DNA from: Dechloromonas sp. UBA6271
GTDB lineage: Bacteria; Pseudomonadota; Gammaproteobacteria; Burkholderiales; Rhodocyclaceae
NCBI GenBank assembly: GCA_002440665.1
Contig: DJUX01000038.1
Coordinates: 28,799-92,798, forward strand
Direction of reading: 5' to 3'
DNA length: 64,000 nt
Part shown: positions 18,365 to 28,237 of the stretch, piece after piece
Layout: each line of letters begins with the position of its first letter
How positions within the stretch are numbered: position 1 is the first letter of the stretch
The notes under the pieces: generated by a model
The model's input: the letters and a program-made list of their open reading frames with translations, nothing else
Databases searched by the model: none
Told to the model about the DNA's origin: nothing
Translations under genes and position numbers: made by a program

Positions 18365-19072
18365 TCAGTTCTTCCTTTCGGCCATCAGCGAGGCCAGTGT
18401 CGGGACGACGCCCTTGAGCGACGGATACGCCCGCCGCAGTTGCGCCATTTCCAGCACACTGCCTTCCAGTTTGCGATACAGGGCGTTGCCGCGTTGGGCG
18501 CTGAAGGGCAGATCGCGCAGGGTCTTGCCCAGATGATAATTGACCAGCGTATCCCGGCCGATGTCCTTGGCCTGCCAGGGAATCGCAGTACGATCGACCA
18601 GATGCAGCCAGCGCACCGAAGGCAAGGCTGCCGCCAGTTCCGCCACCTGCCGATGGACGGCCTCGCGATAGGCGACGACCGCCTTGCCGCCATCGCCGGC
18701 CGCCGCACCTGTCGTATCAGCGGGTGCTCCTATCAGCCAGCAGACGACCGTATCAGGTGCGAAGATTGCGATCGCGGCTTGCTGTTCCGCAGCAAGGGCC
18801 GCAATATCGGCCTGAATAAAGGTCACGCCGTTGTCTGCATCGCCCAATCGTTCGCGAGTTGCGGCAAGACACTCCGGCAGTGTGTCGATCGCCAGCACCG
18901 CCAGTCCGCGCCCAACCAGTGCCTGGGTGCCGAAGCCGAGGCCGCAGCCGATTTCGAGTACACGTTGACCAGGCACCTGCGCAGCCATCCATTCGTAGTC
19001 GCCGCGCCGCGCGTAGGACTCGCCCTCATTTTTCCAATAGGCGAGAAACTCGACGACCGTGGCGCCGCTCAT
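18365..19072 (-). CDS. Class I SAM-dependent methyltransferase, substrate unknown
   Basis: The 235 residues carry a clear SAM-binding fold: VLEIGCGLGFGTQALV (motif I), LAVLAIDTLPECL (motif II acidic residue), and FIQADIAAL. The start is ATG at 19072, overlapping the hpt stop by four bases (ATGA); its stop abuts the phosphorylase start. The C-terminal half is not recognisable. Position between two purine-salvage genes suggests a linked role, but the substrate is not evident. Confidence 0.75.
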   Translation of the reverse strand: MSGATVVEFLAYWKNEGESYARRGDYEWMAAQVPGQRVLEIGCGLGFGTQALVGRGLAVLAIDTLPECLAATRERLGDADNGVTFIQADIAALAAEQQAAIAIFAPDTVVCWLIGAPADTTGAAAGDGGKAVVAYREAVHRQVAELAAALPSVRWLHLVDRTAIPWQAKDIGRDTLVNYHLGKTLRDLPFSAQRGNALYRKLEGSVLEMAQLRRAYPSLKGVVPTLASLMAERKN

Positions 19073-19620
19073 TCGTCCTTTTCCTGCATTGCGTAGATCG
19101 CCGGCAGGTTGCGCCAGGCGCCGCCGGCATCCATGCCGTAGCCGAAGACGAAACGGTCGGGTACGGTCAACCCGACAAAATCGGCCAAAACCGGCTTTTG
19201 CTTGCCGTTCAGCTTGTCGGCGAAAACCGCCAGCAGCACCTCGGCGGCGCCAAGGCGTTTCAGACTCTCCTTGACTGCAGCCAGCGTGACGCCCTCGTCG
19301 AGGATGTCGTCCACGACGAGGACAGTGCGGTCCTTGACCGATATCCACGGTGCACTGCGCCAGGAAATCTTGCCGCCCTGGGTTTCCGCCCCATAGCGCG
19401 TGGCATGGAGATAGTCGAAATCCAGCGGAAAATCGAGCTTCGGGAGCAGTTGACCGCAGAAGATCACACCGCCGGCCATTACGCACAGCACCAGCGGATT
19501 CCGGTCGGCAAGTTGCGCGCGAATCCGTCCCGCAACGCCATCCAGCGCCATCTGGACGGCGGTGGCCGAGTGGATCAGCTCGGCTCCAGCCAGCAGCGCG
19601 CGCGCTTCCTCCTGTTTCAC
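19069..19620 (-). CDS. hpt: Hypoxanthine-guanine phosphoribosyltransferase
   Basis: Salvages hypoxanthine or guanine to IMP or GMP using PRPP. The 183 residues contain the PRPP motif VLVVDDILDEGVTL and the LCVMAGGVIFCGQLLPKLDF region typical of the HGPRT clan, followed by a C-terminal hood with DRFVFGYGMD. It begins directly at the galU stop and overlaps the methyltransferase. With the downstream phosphorylase it could recycle methylthioinosine through hypoxanthine to IMP. Confidence 0.88.
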   Translation of the reverse strand: MKQEEARALLAGAELIHSATAVQMALDGVAGRIRAQLADRNPLVLCVMAGGVIFCGQLLPKLDFPLDFDYLHATRYGAETQGGKISWRSAPWISVKDRTVLVVDDILDEGVTLAAVKESLKRLGAAEVLLAVFADKLNGKQKPVLADFVGLTVPDRFVFGYGMDAGGAWRNLPAIYAMQEKDE

Positions 19621-20490
19621 TCAGGCCCCCAGCGACTTCAGATAGGCATCGAAAGCCGGCCCGACTTCCGGGTGGCGCTGGCCAAAGACGACGGTCGCCT
19701 GCAGGTAGCCGAGCTTGGAGCCGCAGTCGTAACGGGTGCCGGCGTAACGGTAGGCCAGCACCTGTTCTTCGCTGAGCAGCGAGGCGATGCCGTCGGTGAG
19801 CTGGATCTCGCCGCCAGCCCCGGGCTTGACGTTTTCCAGATGGTGGAAAATGCGCGGCGTCAGGATATAGCGGCCGACGACCGCCAGCGTCGACGGCGCA
19901 TCATCCGGCTTCGGCTTCTCGACGATGGCGCCGACCTGTTCCACCCGGTCGGCCACCTTGCGCGCATCGACGATGCCGTAGCTCCTGGTGTCGGCGCGCG
20001 GCACATCCTGTACGCCGAGCACGGAGCAACGGTAATAGTCGTAGGTATCGGTCATCTGCTTCATCACCGGCGGCTGGCCGTCGAGCAGGTCGTCGGCGAG
20101 CAGGACAGCGAACGGTTCGTCGCCGATCACCGGCTTGGCGCAGAGCACCGCATGGCCGAGACCAAGCGCTTCGGCCTGGCGGATGTAGATGCAGTTGATG
20201 TTCTTGGGAATCATGTTGCGCACGAAGTCGAGCAATTCGTCCTTGCCGCGCGCGTGCAACTCGCTTTCCAGTTCGTAGGCTTTGTCGAAATGGTCTTCGA
20301 TCGAGCGTTTGGAACGGCCGGTCACGAAGACCATGTCGGTGATACCGGCAGCCACCGCTTCCTCGACGGCGAACTGGATCAATGGCTTGTCGACGATGGG
20401 CAGCATTTCCTTCGGGCTGGCCTTGGTCGCCGGCAGAAATCGGGTGCCCATGCCGGCCACCGGAAAGACTGCTTTTCTGACTTTCTTCAT
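19621..20490 (-). CDS. galU: UTP--glucose-1-phosphate uridylyltransferase GalU
   Basis: Makes UDP-glucose for polysaccharides and lipopolysaccharide. The 289-residue protein has the full nucleotidyltransferase signature (FPVAGMGTRFLPATKASP then KEMLPIVDKPLI) at residues 10-40 and the later GGEIQLTDGI motif. Length matches the family. The ATG overlaps the ligA stop (TAATG). Confidence 0.96.
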   Translation of the reverse strand: MKKVRKAVFPVAGMGTRFLPATKASPKEMLPIVDKPLIQFAVEEAVAAGITDMVFVTGRSKRSIEDHFDKAYELESELHARGKDELLDFVRNMIPKNINCIYIRQAEALGLGHAVLCAKPVIGDEPFAVLLADDLLDGQPPVMKQMTDTYDYYRCSVLGVQDVPRADTRSYGIVDARKVADRVEQVGAIVEKPKPDDAPSTLAVVGRYILTPRIFHHLENVKPGAGGEIQLTDGIASLLSEEQVLAYRYAGTRYDCGSKLGYLQATVVFGQRHPEVGPAFDAYLKSLGA

Positions 20491-22541
20491 TATTCGACTC
20501 CCTTTTCGAGCAATTTCAACAACTCTGCCTCATCGATCACCGGCACGCCCAGCTCCAGCGCCTTTTCCAGCTTGGAACCGGCTTCCTCGCCGGCGACCAC
20601 GAAATCGGTCTTCTTCGATACCGAACCGGCCACCTTGCCGCCGGCCGCCTCGATCAGCGCCTTGGCCTCGTCACGCTTCAGGGTCGGCAGCGTCCCGGTC
20701 AGCACCAGCGTCTGGCCGGTGAAGATGCGCGGCCCACTGTCGCGCGCCTCGCCTTCCGGCCACGTCACACCCGCCGCCCGCAAACGGCCGATGATTTCCC
20801 GGTTGTGCGCTTCGGCCAGAAAGGCGGCGATACTGGCCGCGACCACCGGGCCGACATCCGGCACCTGCTGCAAGGCTTCGCCATCAGCGGCGAGCAGTGC
20901 TTCCAGCTGCCCGAAATGATGCGCCAGATCGCGTGCCGTCGCTTCGCCAACATTGCGGATGCCGAGCGCGAAAATGAAGCGGGCCAGCGTCGTCTGCTTG
21001 CTCTGCTCGATCGCCGCGACCAGATTCTGCGCCGACTTCTCACCCATGCGTTCGAGCCCGGCCAGCTTCTCGATCGTCAGCCCGTAGAGATCGGCCGGCG
21101 AATGCACCAGGCCGGCATCGACCAGTTGATCGACCAGCTTGCCACCAAGACCTTCGATATCCATCGCCCGCCGCGCCGCGAAATGCAGCAGCGCCTGCTT
21201 GCGCTGGGCCGGGCAATAGAGGCCACCGGTGCAGCGCGCCACCACTTCGTCGATCCCCTTGGCTATAGCCGAACCGCATTCCGGACACGCGGTCGGCATA
21301 GCGAAAGGCGGATGCAGCGGCTCGCCGCCAAACAGGTCACGCGTCGGACGCTTTTCCGGCACGATGGCGACGACTTCCGGAATCACGTCGCCGGCCCGGC
21401 GGACAATCACCGTATCGCCGATCCGCACATCCTTGCGCCGCACCTCGTCCTCGTTATGCAGCGTCGCGTTGGTCACCGTCACGCCACCGACGAACACCGG
21501 CTTGAGGCGCGCCACCGGCGTGATCGCCCCGGTACGGCCAACCTGCACGTCGATGCCGAGGACTTCGGTCAACGCCTCCTCGGCCGGAAATTTGTGGGCG
21601 ATGGCAAAACGCGGGGCGCGCGAGACGAAACCCAATTGCGCCTGCGCCGCCAGCTTGTTGACCTTGTACACCACGCCGTCGATGTCATAGGGCAGGCTCG
21701 GCCGCTTGTCGCCGATTTCGGCGAAATAGGCGAGCAGCCCCTTGGCTCCCTGCACCACCCGGCGCTCGGCCGCCACCGGAAACCCCCAGTTGGCCAGCAT
21801 ATCCATCAGTTCGCCATGCGTCCTGACGGCCAGTTGCTCACCCCCTGCCCCGACACCGTAGGCGAAGAAGGAGAGCGGACGGCTGGCGGTAATTCGCGAA
21901 TCGAGCTGGCGCAGGCTACCGGCCGCCGCATTGCGCGGATTGACGAATTCCTTGTCGCCGCGTTCGCGCTGGCGGGCGTTCAGTTCGGCGAAAGCCTGAC
22001 GGTACATCAGCACCTCGCCGCGAATCTCGATCAGCACCGGCCAGCCTGCCCCCTGCAGACGCAGCGGGATGCAGCGCAAAGTACGCAGGTTGGGCGTCAC
22101 CTCCTCGCCGGTGGTGCCGTCGCCACGCGTCGCGCCGCAGGTGAAGATGCCGTTTTCGTAGGTCAGGCTGATCGCCAGACCGTCGAATTTCGGCTCCACG
22201 GCATAGTCGACCGCAGCAATCGTCTCCAGGCCGTCGCGCACGCGCTGGTCAAAAGCTTCGACTTCGGCCGCTTCGAAGGCGTTGTTCAGCGACAGCATCG
22301 GCACACCATGCACGCGCGGCGGAAAGGCCTTGAGCGGCGCCGCGCCAACCCGCCGGGTCGGCGAATCCGCCGTCAGCAGTTCCGGGTATTGCTGCTCCAG
22401 CGCCTGCAACTCGCGGAACAGCTTGTCGTACTCGGCATCCGGAATGGTCGGCGCGTCGAGAACGTAATAGGCGTGGTTGTGGCGCTCGATTTCGCCGCGC
22501 AGCGCTGCCGCGCGCCCGGCTGCCAGCGCCGCGTCGGACAT
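20490..22541 (-). CDS. ligA: NAD+-dependent DNA ligase LigA
   Basis: Seals nicks in replication and repair. The 683 residues include domain Ia, the adenylation Lys in VEPKFDGLAISL (about residue 117), and the OB fold. A Cys4 zinc finger (CPECGS and CTGGLYCPAQ, about 410-435), helix-hairpin-helix repeats, and a C-terminal BRCT domain (about 600-680) follow. All catalytic elements are present. The ATG overlaps the zipA stop by one base. Confidence 0.97.
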   Translation of the reverse strand: MSDAALAAGRAAALRGEIERHNHAYYVLDAPTIPDAEYDKLFRELQALEQQYPELLTADSPTRRVGAAPLKAFPPRVHGVPMLSLNNAFEAAEVEAFDQRVRDGLETIAAVDYAVEPKFDGLAISLTYENGIFTCGATRGDGTTGEEVTPNLRTLRCIPLRLQGAGWPVLIEIRGEVLMYRQAFAELNARQRERGDKEFVNPRNAAAGSLRQLDSRITASRPLSFFAYGVGAGGEQLAVRTHGELMDMLANWGFPVAAERRVVQGAKGLLAYFAEIGDKRPSLPYDIDGVVYKVNKLAAQAQLGFVSRAPRFAIAHKFPAEEALTEVLGIDVQVGRTGAITPVARLKPVFVGGVTVTNATLHNEDEVRRKDVRIGDTVIVRRAGDVIPEVVAIVPEKRPTRDLFGGEPLHPPFAMPTACPECGSAIAKGIDEVVARCTGGLYCPAQRKQALLHFAARRAMDIEGLGGKLVDQLVDAGLVHSPADLYGLTIEKLAGLERMGEKSAQNLVAAIEQSKQTTLARFIFALGIRNVGEATARDLAHHFGQLEALLAADGEALQQVPDVGPVVAASIAAFLAEAHNREIIGRLRAAGVTWPEGEARDSGPRIFTGQTLVLTGTLPTLKRDEAKALIEAAGGKVAGSVSKKTDFVVAGEEAGSKLEKALELGVPVIDEAELLKLLEKGVE

Positions 22542-23752
22542 CAGGAAAAGAGCCGCAGCGCCTGCGCCGAGCCGGCGGGAATTCCGTAGCTGGCCATCGT
22601 CGCCTGCGGCTTGCCGATGAATTCGCGCCGGATGTGATCGAGTTGCACGTCGTTGAGCGGTTGCCGGTTGTCGTCCACCAGCGTCCCCTGCAGGGTTTCG
22701 GAGAAGCGCTTGGCCAGTTCCACCATCTGCTGGAAGACCCGTTCGCCATGCGCGACGCGCGGCACGTCAAGGACGAAGGTCAGACCATGCGTGCTCAGGT
22801 TAAGCATGGATTCCCGGGAGAAGCGGGTCGTCTCGAAGTTCTGCAGCGTGAACTGGCTGCGGCCGTCATCGTCGTATCGCGTGAAGGCGCCATCGTCACC
22901 GAGCACCATGCCGGCAGCCTCGGCCAGCGCGCGGATCTTGGTGCCGGAAAAGAGCGCGGCGCGGCTGACCAGATTGACCCCGATTTCGAGGTCGACCGCA
23001 GCACAGAAGCGATCGATCTCGGCCGCCTGATCGAGAACCTGGCTGGACGGCATGTCGGCCACCGCCAGCAATTGATCGGCCAAATCGTGCATGGCTTCGG
23101 TAAATGTCGCGAGATCGGCATCGGATACCGGCCCCGTGCGATCGACCAGCTGCAGGCCGACACGCAGGCGGCGGACGGGCACTTCGCTGTCCGGCGCGAT
23201 GCGCTCCCACTCCCGCGCGCGCTCGTTGAAGGCGACCCAATGCACCGGCTTGCCAACGTGCTGCAGCGCCGTATGTTGCGCGTGTACGATCTGCGCCCCC
23301 GGCACCGCGTCGACCAATTCCATGGCAGCGATGAACTCCAGGCGCGGATCGAGCAGACTGCCCGGCACCAGACCGGCCGGCAGATCAGGGAACTCCGTTT
23401 CGGCTTCGGAGGGCATGGTAAAAGTTGGTTCCGCTGGCACGGAAGCCGCCTCTTCTTCCGGGAAGCGCTCCGCCAGACCCGGCTCGCCGGACTCACTCAT
23501 CGGTTGTTCATCGGCAAACACCGGTTCCCGGCGCTCCGCTGCAACAACCGGGCTTTCGGCGCGGAATTCAGGTTCATTGCGGACCGCAGGCGCCGCCTTC
23601 GGCCCATCGCCGAGCAGCACATCCTCATGCTGCGGCCTCAGCAACGCTTCCGCGAGTTTGCGCTGGCGATATTCCTGCCACTTGTTGTAGCCAAATACGC
23701 CGACCACCGCCGTCGCGCCCAGGCCAATCAATCCCATCTGGAGTTCGGTCAT
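22541..23752 (-). CDS. zipA: Cell division protein ZipA homologue
   Basis: Membrane anchor for FtsZ at the division site. The 403 residues begin with a single N-terminal membrane segment (about 6-22) and a basic stretch (KWQEYRQRK). A long acidic, Pro- and Glu-rich linker follows (about 50-150), then a C-terminal globular domain resembling the FtsZ-binding domain (about 260-395). The smc-zipA-ligA order is the common one in beta- and gammaproteobacteria, and it abuts smc directly. Confidence 0.85.
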   Translation of the reverse strand: MTELQMGLIGLGATAVVGVFGYNKWQEYRQRKLAEALLRPQHEDVLLGDGPKAAPAVRNEPEFRAESPVVAAERREPVFADEQPMSESGEPGLAERFPEEEAASVPAEPTFTMPSEAETEFPDLPAGLVPGSLLDPRLEFIAAMELVDAVPGAQIVHAQHTALQHVGKPVHWVAFNERAREWERIAPDSEVPVRRLRVGLQLVDRTGPVSDADLATFTEAMHDLADQLLAVADMPSSQVLDQAAEIDRFCAAVDLEIGVNLVSRAALFSGTKIRALAEAAGMVLGDDGAFTRYDDDGRSQFTLQNFETTRFSRESMLNLSTHGLTFVLDVPRVAHGERVFQQMVELAKRFSETLQGTLVDDNRQPLNDVQLDHIRREFIGKPQATMASYGIPAGSAQALRLFS

Positions 23753-26700
23753 TTAAGCCGCATCCCTCATCTTCAAAGCTTCTTCGATATCCACTTCAAC
23801 CACGCGCGACACACCGGATTCCTGCATCGTCACGCCGACCAGCTGCTCGGCCATTTCCATCGCAATTTTATTATGGGAAATGAACAGGAACTGTGTTGCA
23901 CCTGACATTTTCTTGACCATCGCGCAGAAACGCTCGGTATTGCTGTCGTCGAGCGGCGCATCGACCTCGTCGAGCAGGCAGAACGGTGCCGGGTTGAGCT
24001 GGAACATGGAAAACACCAGTGCAATCGCGGTCAACGCCTTCTCGCCGCCCGAAAGCAAGTGGATGGTCGAATTCTTCTTGCCCGGCGGCTGAGCGATGAC
24101 CTGAACGCCGGCATCGAGGATTTCCTCGCCGGTCATCACCAGTTCGGCGCGGCCGCCGCCGAACAGTTCCGGGAAAAGTTGCCCGAAATGGCCGTTGACC
24201 GTGTCAAACGTCGATTGCAGCAGGTCGCGTGTCTCGCGATCGATACGGCGGATGGCGTTTTCCAGCGTTTCCATCGCCTCGGTCAGGTCGGCCGCCTGCA
24301 TGTCGAGGTAGCCTTTACGCTCGGTCGCCGTTTCCAGTTCCTGCAAGGCCGCCAGGTTGACCGCGCCGAGTTCGGCGATGGCGTTGCCCAGGCGGGTGAT
24401 TTCGCCCTGCAAGGCAGCCGGCCGGACGCCGCCGTTGTCGTTCAGCGCCTGCTGCAAGGCGTCCTCGTCGGCGCCAGCCTCCAGCAACTGCTGGGCGAAC
24501 TGCTCGGTATTCAACGCCGCCGCCTGTTCCTTCAGCTTGAGGTCGCCAATGCGCACCCGCAGCGGTTCCAGCCCCTGCTCGATCTTCATGCGCTGTTCTT
24601 CCAGCCCGCGCAGCGCGTTCGTTGCCGCCTCCAGCGCGTCGCGGCAATGCGCCAGCGCCGTTTCCTTCTCCTGCCGGGTGGCCAGCGCCGCCTGCAGGTT
24701 GTCTTCCATGACATCGGCCGGCGCCGCCTCGACCTGCGCCGCGCAGTGCGCCCGATCCTGTTCGATCCGGCTCAGTTCACGCTGCGCCGTCGCCTGCCGG
24801 GCGAAGATGTCCTGCAGCTTGCCTTCGCTCTCGCGCAACGAAAACTGCGCCTCGCGCAAGGCCCGGTCGAAATCCGAATTGCGCTCGCGCTCGGCGCGCA
24901 CGGCGCGCTCGGCCTCGTCCAGCCGCGACTGGGCGCCGGCCACCAGCACGCGGATGCGGGACAAGCCATCGCGCACCTCGGCGATCTTGTCGTCGGCCGC
25001 CATGTCGCGTTCGCGCTCGCTTTCCTCTTCCTCGGCCAGTTCGGCGAGTTGTTCCTGCTGGCGCTCCTTCAGTTCGCGGTAGCGTTCCAGCGCCTGGGAA
25101 AGCTTGAGCACTTCCAGTTGCACGGCATGCACCCGCTGCTGGCGGTCGGTGACGTACTGGCGGATTTCGCCGACTTCCTCGCGCTTGTCGTCCAGTTGCT
25201 CGTCGAGCATGGCCAACTGCTCGCGCACGCCCTCGGCTTTTTCCTCGAAGGCGGCAATGCCTTCGGCCAGCGTCTCGATTTCGCGCTGGCGTTCGAGCAG
25301 GCCATGCTCACCCTTGTCCGGCGCGAAGAAGGTGATGCTGGACCGCGTCAGCAGGTCGCCGCCAGCCGTCACCAGCACGGCGCCGGCCGGCAGTTCGGCG
25401 CGGCGAGCCAGCGCCGCGTCGAGCGACTCGGCAGCATGGACGGTGCCGAGCCAGTCCGCCAGCACTGCGGCAAGCGCCGGATTGTCGCAACGCACCCGCT
25501 CGACCAGTCGCCCGGCGCGCTCGCCGTTCGCCAGTTCGCTTGGCAGCATCACGCTCAGTTTGGCATCCGGCCGGTCGTGCAGCCATTCGTCGAGCTTGGC
25601 CGGGTCGTCGCAGGCGATGGCGTTGAGCCGCTCGCGCAACACCGCCTCGACTGCCGATTCCCAGCCGGCCTCGACGTGAATCTGCTGCCACAGCGGCAGC
25701 GCATCGGCCAGGCCGTGCCGGCGCAGCCATTCCGGCAACTCGCCGCTTTCGCGGGCGCGCGACTGCATCTGCTCCAGCGCCGCGCGGCGCGCCTGGCCGG
25801 CGGCCAGTTCGCGCTCGATGCGCTGCAGTTCTTCCTGCACCTGCCGGCGGCTCGCCTCCAGTTGCGGCATTTCCTGCTGCAATTGCTGCAAATGATCCTG
25901 GTCGCCGGCCAGCTCCTCGCGCAGCAGCGCCAGTTCCTCTTCCTTCTCGGCGACATCCATGGCATCCGGCGCATCCTGGCCGCCGCCCTCCTCGCGCAGC
26001 CGTTCGCGGCGCTGGGCGATGGCCTGCAGGGCGCGCTGGGCGTGCGACTTGTTGGTCAGCTCGACTTCCAGGCGCTGCTCGCCGTTGGCCGTGCGCGCCT
26101 TCAGGCGTTGCAGCTCCTCCTGTGCCTGGGCGTGGCTTTCCTCGACCTGCGGCGCGAGGTTCATCTGCTGGTGCAGGCGCTCCTCGGCTTCGTCGACACG
26201 CAGGCGGGTGATTTCCTGCAATTCCTCCCATTTTTGCCGGTCGACCGCAAGCGTCTCGGCGGTTTCGCCCCAGTGGGCCAGTTCGCCCTCCAGTTGCACC
26301 AGGCGCGCTTCGAGCTGGTTGCGCGATTCGCGGCGATGGCGGATCTCCGCCTCCAGCCGCGCCACTTCGGCATTGGCCGCGTACATCTCGCTCTGCGCGT
26401 TGTGCAGCGCATCGCCGGCGGCGAAGTGGGTTTCGCGCATTTCCTCGGCGTGCGCCTCGGTTTCGCGCAGCGCGGCGCTCTGCGCTTCGAGTTCGGTGAC
26501 GGCGCGCTCGACTTCCAGCGACAGGCGCTGGCGCTCAGCCTCGGCTTCGCGCTTCTTCAGCAGCCAAAGAACCTGCTGGCGCTGGACCAGTTGTTCGTTC
26601 AGCATGTGGTAGCGGCGCGCGACTTCGGCCTGCGCCTCCAGTTTTTCCATCTGGCTGCCGAGTTCGAGACGGATGTCCTCGACCCGGGTCAGGTTCTCCC

Positions 26701-27262
26701 GGGTGTCTTCCAGCCGGCCGTTGGTTTCCTTGCGCCGCTCCTTGTAGCGGGTGACGCCGGCCGCTTCTTCGAGGAAGACGCGCAGATCGTCCGGCTTGGC
26801 CTCGATGATGCGCGAGATCATGCCCTGGCCGATGATGGCGTAGGCGCGCGGCCCCAGCCCGGTGCCGAGGAAGAGATCGGTGATGTCCTTGCGCCGCACC
26901 TTCAGGTTGTTGATGAAGTAATCCGACTGGCCCTGCCGCGTCAGCGTGCGCTTGACCGACAGTTCGGCGTACTGCGACCACTGGCCGAGCGCCCGCCCGA
27001 GCAGGTTCTCGAAAATCAGCTCGACGGAAGCGCGCGACACCGGCTTGCGGCCCGTCGTCCCGTTGAAGATGACATCCATCATCGACTCGCCACGCAGCTC
27101 GGAGGCCTTCGACTCGCCCAGCACCCAGCGCACGGCATCCATGATGTTGGATTTACCGCAGCCATTGGGCCCGACGACGCCGACCAGCTGGCCGGGAACG
27201 GCCACTGCAGTGGGATCGACGAAGGATTTGAAGCCGGCGAGTTTGAGTTTGGTCAGGCGCAT
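23753..27262 (-). CDS. smc: Chromosome segregation protein SMC
   Basis: Condensin ATPase that organises and segregates chromosomes. The 1169 residues show Walker A GPNGCGKS at 31-38, long coiled coils (about 165-480 and 670-990) flanking a hinge (about 500-640), and the C-terminal signature LLSGGEKALTAIAL with Walker B CLLDEVDAPLDD. All functional parts are intact. It is the first gene of the seven-gene operon ending at 17594; each junction is an overlap or abutment. Confidence 0.97.
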   Translation of the reverse strand: MRLTKLKLAGFKSFVDPTAVAVPGQLVGVVGPNGCGKSNIMDAVRWVLGESKASELRGESMMDVIFNGTTGRKPVSRASVELIFENLLGRALGQWSQYAELSVKRTLTRQGQSDYFINNLKVRRKDITDLFLGTGLGPRAYAIIGQGMISRIIEAKPDDLRVFLEEAAGVTRYKERRKETNGRLEDTRENLTRVEDIRLELGSQMEKLEAQAEVARRYHMLNEQLVQRQQVLWLLKKREAEAERQRLSLEVERAVTELEAQSAALRETEAHAEEMRETHFAAGDALHNAQSEMYAANAEVARLEAEIRHRRESRNQLEARLVQLEGELAHWGETAETLAVDRQKWEELQEITRLRVDEAEERLHQQMNLAPQVEESHAQAQEELQRLKARTANGEQRLEVELTNKSHAQRALQAIAQRRERLREEGGGQDAPDAMDVAEKEEELALLREELAGDQDHLQQLQQEMPQLEASRRQVQEELQRIERELAAGQARRAALEQMQSRARESGELPEWLRRHGLADALPLWQQIHVEAGWESAVEAVLRERLNAIACDDPAKLDEWLHDRPDAKLSVMLPSELANGERAGRLVERVRCDNPALAAVLADWLGTVHAAESLDAALARRAELPAGAVLVTAGGDLLTRSSITFFAPDKGEHGLLERQREIETLAEGIAAFEEKAEGVREQLAMLDEQLDDKREEVGEIRQYVTDRQQRVHAVQLEVLKLSQALERYRELKERQQEQLAELAEEEESERERDMAADDKIAEVRDGLSRIRVLVAGAQSRLDEAERAVRAERERNSDFDRALREAQFSLRESEGKLQDIFARQATAQRELSRIEQDRAHCAAQVEAAPADVMEDNLQAALATRQEKETALAHCRDALEAATNALRGLEEQRMKIEQGLEPLRVRIGDLKLKEQAAALNTEQFAQQLLEAGADEDALQQALNDNGGVRPAALQGEITRLGNAIAELGAVNLAALQELETATERKGYLDMQAADLTEAMETLENAIRRIDRETRDLLQSTFDTVNGHFGQLFPELFGGGRAELVMTGEEILDAGVQVIAQPPGKKNSTIHLLSGGEKALTAIALVFSMFQLNPAPFCLLDEVDAPLDDSNTERFCAMVKKMSGATQFLFISHNKIAMEMAEQLVGVTMQESGVSRVVEVDIEEALKMRDAA

Positions 27263-27307
27263 GCGGATGACGACAGCGGCAAGAATGCCCTGTCTTGACG
27301 GGGGCCG

Positions 27308-27313
27308 TATAAT
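27308..27313 (+). promoter_or_regulatory. Possible -10 box for queF
   Basis: TATAAT on the plus strand, 31 bp upstream of the queF ATG in the 81-bp spacer between the divergent smc and queF genes. No good -35 stands at 17 bp, so this is a weak call. Confidence 0.35.
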
Positions 27314-27343
27314 AACATCGACCTACTTTCGAAGACTCCCAGC

Positions 27344-27763
27344 ATGTCCAGCCAACCGACCAAAACCCTCGAAACCTTCCCGAATCCCGCTGCCGACCGC
27401 GATTTTCACATCCACATGCAGATTCCGGAATTCACCTGCCTGTGCCCGAAGACCGGCCAGCCCGATTTCGCGACGCTGATCCTCGACTACATTCCCGACC
27501 AGTTGTGCGTCGAACTGAAGAGCCTCAAGCTCTACATGTGGTCGTACCGCAACGAGGGTGCCTTCCATGAAGCGGTCACCAACCGCATCCTCGACGATCT
27601 GGTCGCTGCCACCCGGCCGCGCTTCATGCGCCTGACCGCCAAGTTCTACGTGCGCGGCGGCGTGTTCACCAATGTCGTCGCCGAGCATCGCCAGATGGGC
27701 TGGCAGCCGGCGCCGCGTGTCGACCTGAGCGGTTTCGACAGCGAGTCGAACACCCGGGGCTGA
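27344..27763 (+). CDS. queF: NADPH-dependent preQ0 reductase QueF
   Basis: Reduces 7-cyano-7-deazaguanine to preQ1 in queuosine tRNA modification. At 139 residues it is the short, unimodular QueF type. The catalytic cysteine lies in FTCLCPKTGQPDFATL near residue 36, with the QueF motif ELKSLKLYMWSYRNEGAFHE around residue 60. The downstream deaminase ATG follows the stop with no gap. Confidence 0.94.
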   Translation: MSSQPTKTLETFPNPAADRDFHIHMQIPEFTCLCPKTGQPDFATLILDYIPDQLCVELKSLKLYMWSYRNEGAFHEAVTNRILDDLVAATRPRFMRLTAKFYVRGGVFTNVVAEHRQMGWQPAPRVDLSGFDSESNTRG

Positions 27764-28237
27764 ATGAACGCCGACGATCTTTTCCTCGCCCGCGCCGTCG
27801 AACTGGCGCAAAAAGGCAGCGAACTCGGTGAAGGCGGCCCTTTCGGCGCCGTCATCGTCCGCGGGGGAAAGATCGTCGCCGAAGGCTGGAACCGCGTTGT
27901 CGTCAGCCGCGACCCGACGGCGCATGCCGAAATCGGCGCCATCCGTACCGCCTGTGCTGCGGCCGACAGCTTCCATCTGCCGAATTCCACGCTTTACGCC
28001 TCCAGCGAACCCTGCCCGATGTGCCTGTCCGCCGCTTACTGGGCGCGCATCGAGCGCATCGTCTTCGCCAACAGCAGCGCCGAAGCCGCCGCCATCGGCT
28101 TCTGTGACGACGAGCTGTACTGCGAACTCGGTCGCCACTTCACAGCGCGCAGCATCGTCATGGAACACCACCCGCTACCGGGATCGCTTCTGCCGCTGCA
28201 ACGCTGGTTCGAAAACCCGAAACGCACCTGTTATTGA
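27764..28237 (+). CDS. Cytidine/guanine-type nucleoside deaminase
   Basis: Zinc-dependent deaminase of the CMP/dCMP deaminase superfamily. The 157 residues carry HAE (in DPTAHAEIGAIRTAC) and PCPMC, which supply the His, catalytic Glu and two Cys zinc ligands. Overall sequence resembles bacterial guanine deaminases and TadA-like enzymes. It is directly joined to queF, so a role in purine or deazapurine handling is plausible but unproven. Its 3' end overlaps that of the convergent DUF302 gene by 7 bases. Confidence 0.8.
   Translation: MNADDLFLARAVELAQKGSELGEGGPFGAVIVRGGKIVAEGWNRVVVSRDPTAHAEIGAIRTACAAADSFHLPNSTLYASSEPCPMCLSAAYWARIERIVFANSSAEAAAIGFCDDELYCELGRHFTARSIVMEHHPLPGSLLPLQRWFENPKRTCY

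Noticed and set aside
24059..27298. Very long open frame on the plus strand opposite smc
   Set aside because: It mirrors the smc codon pattern on the other strand, has no recognisable domain and is a common artefact in high-GC coding DNA. The same applies to long frames opposite glnD and opposite the quinoprotein gene.
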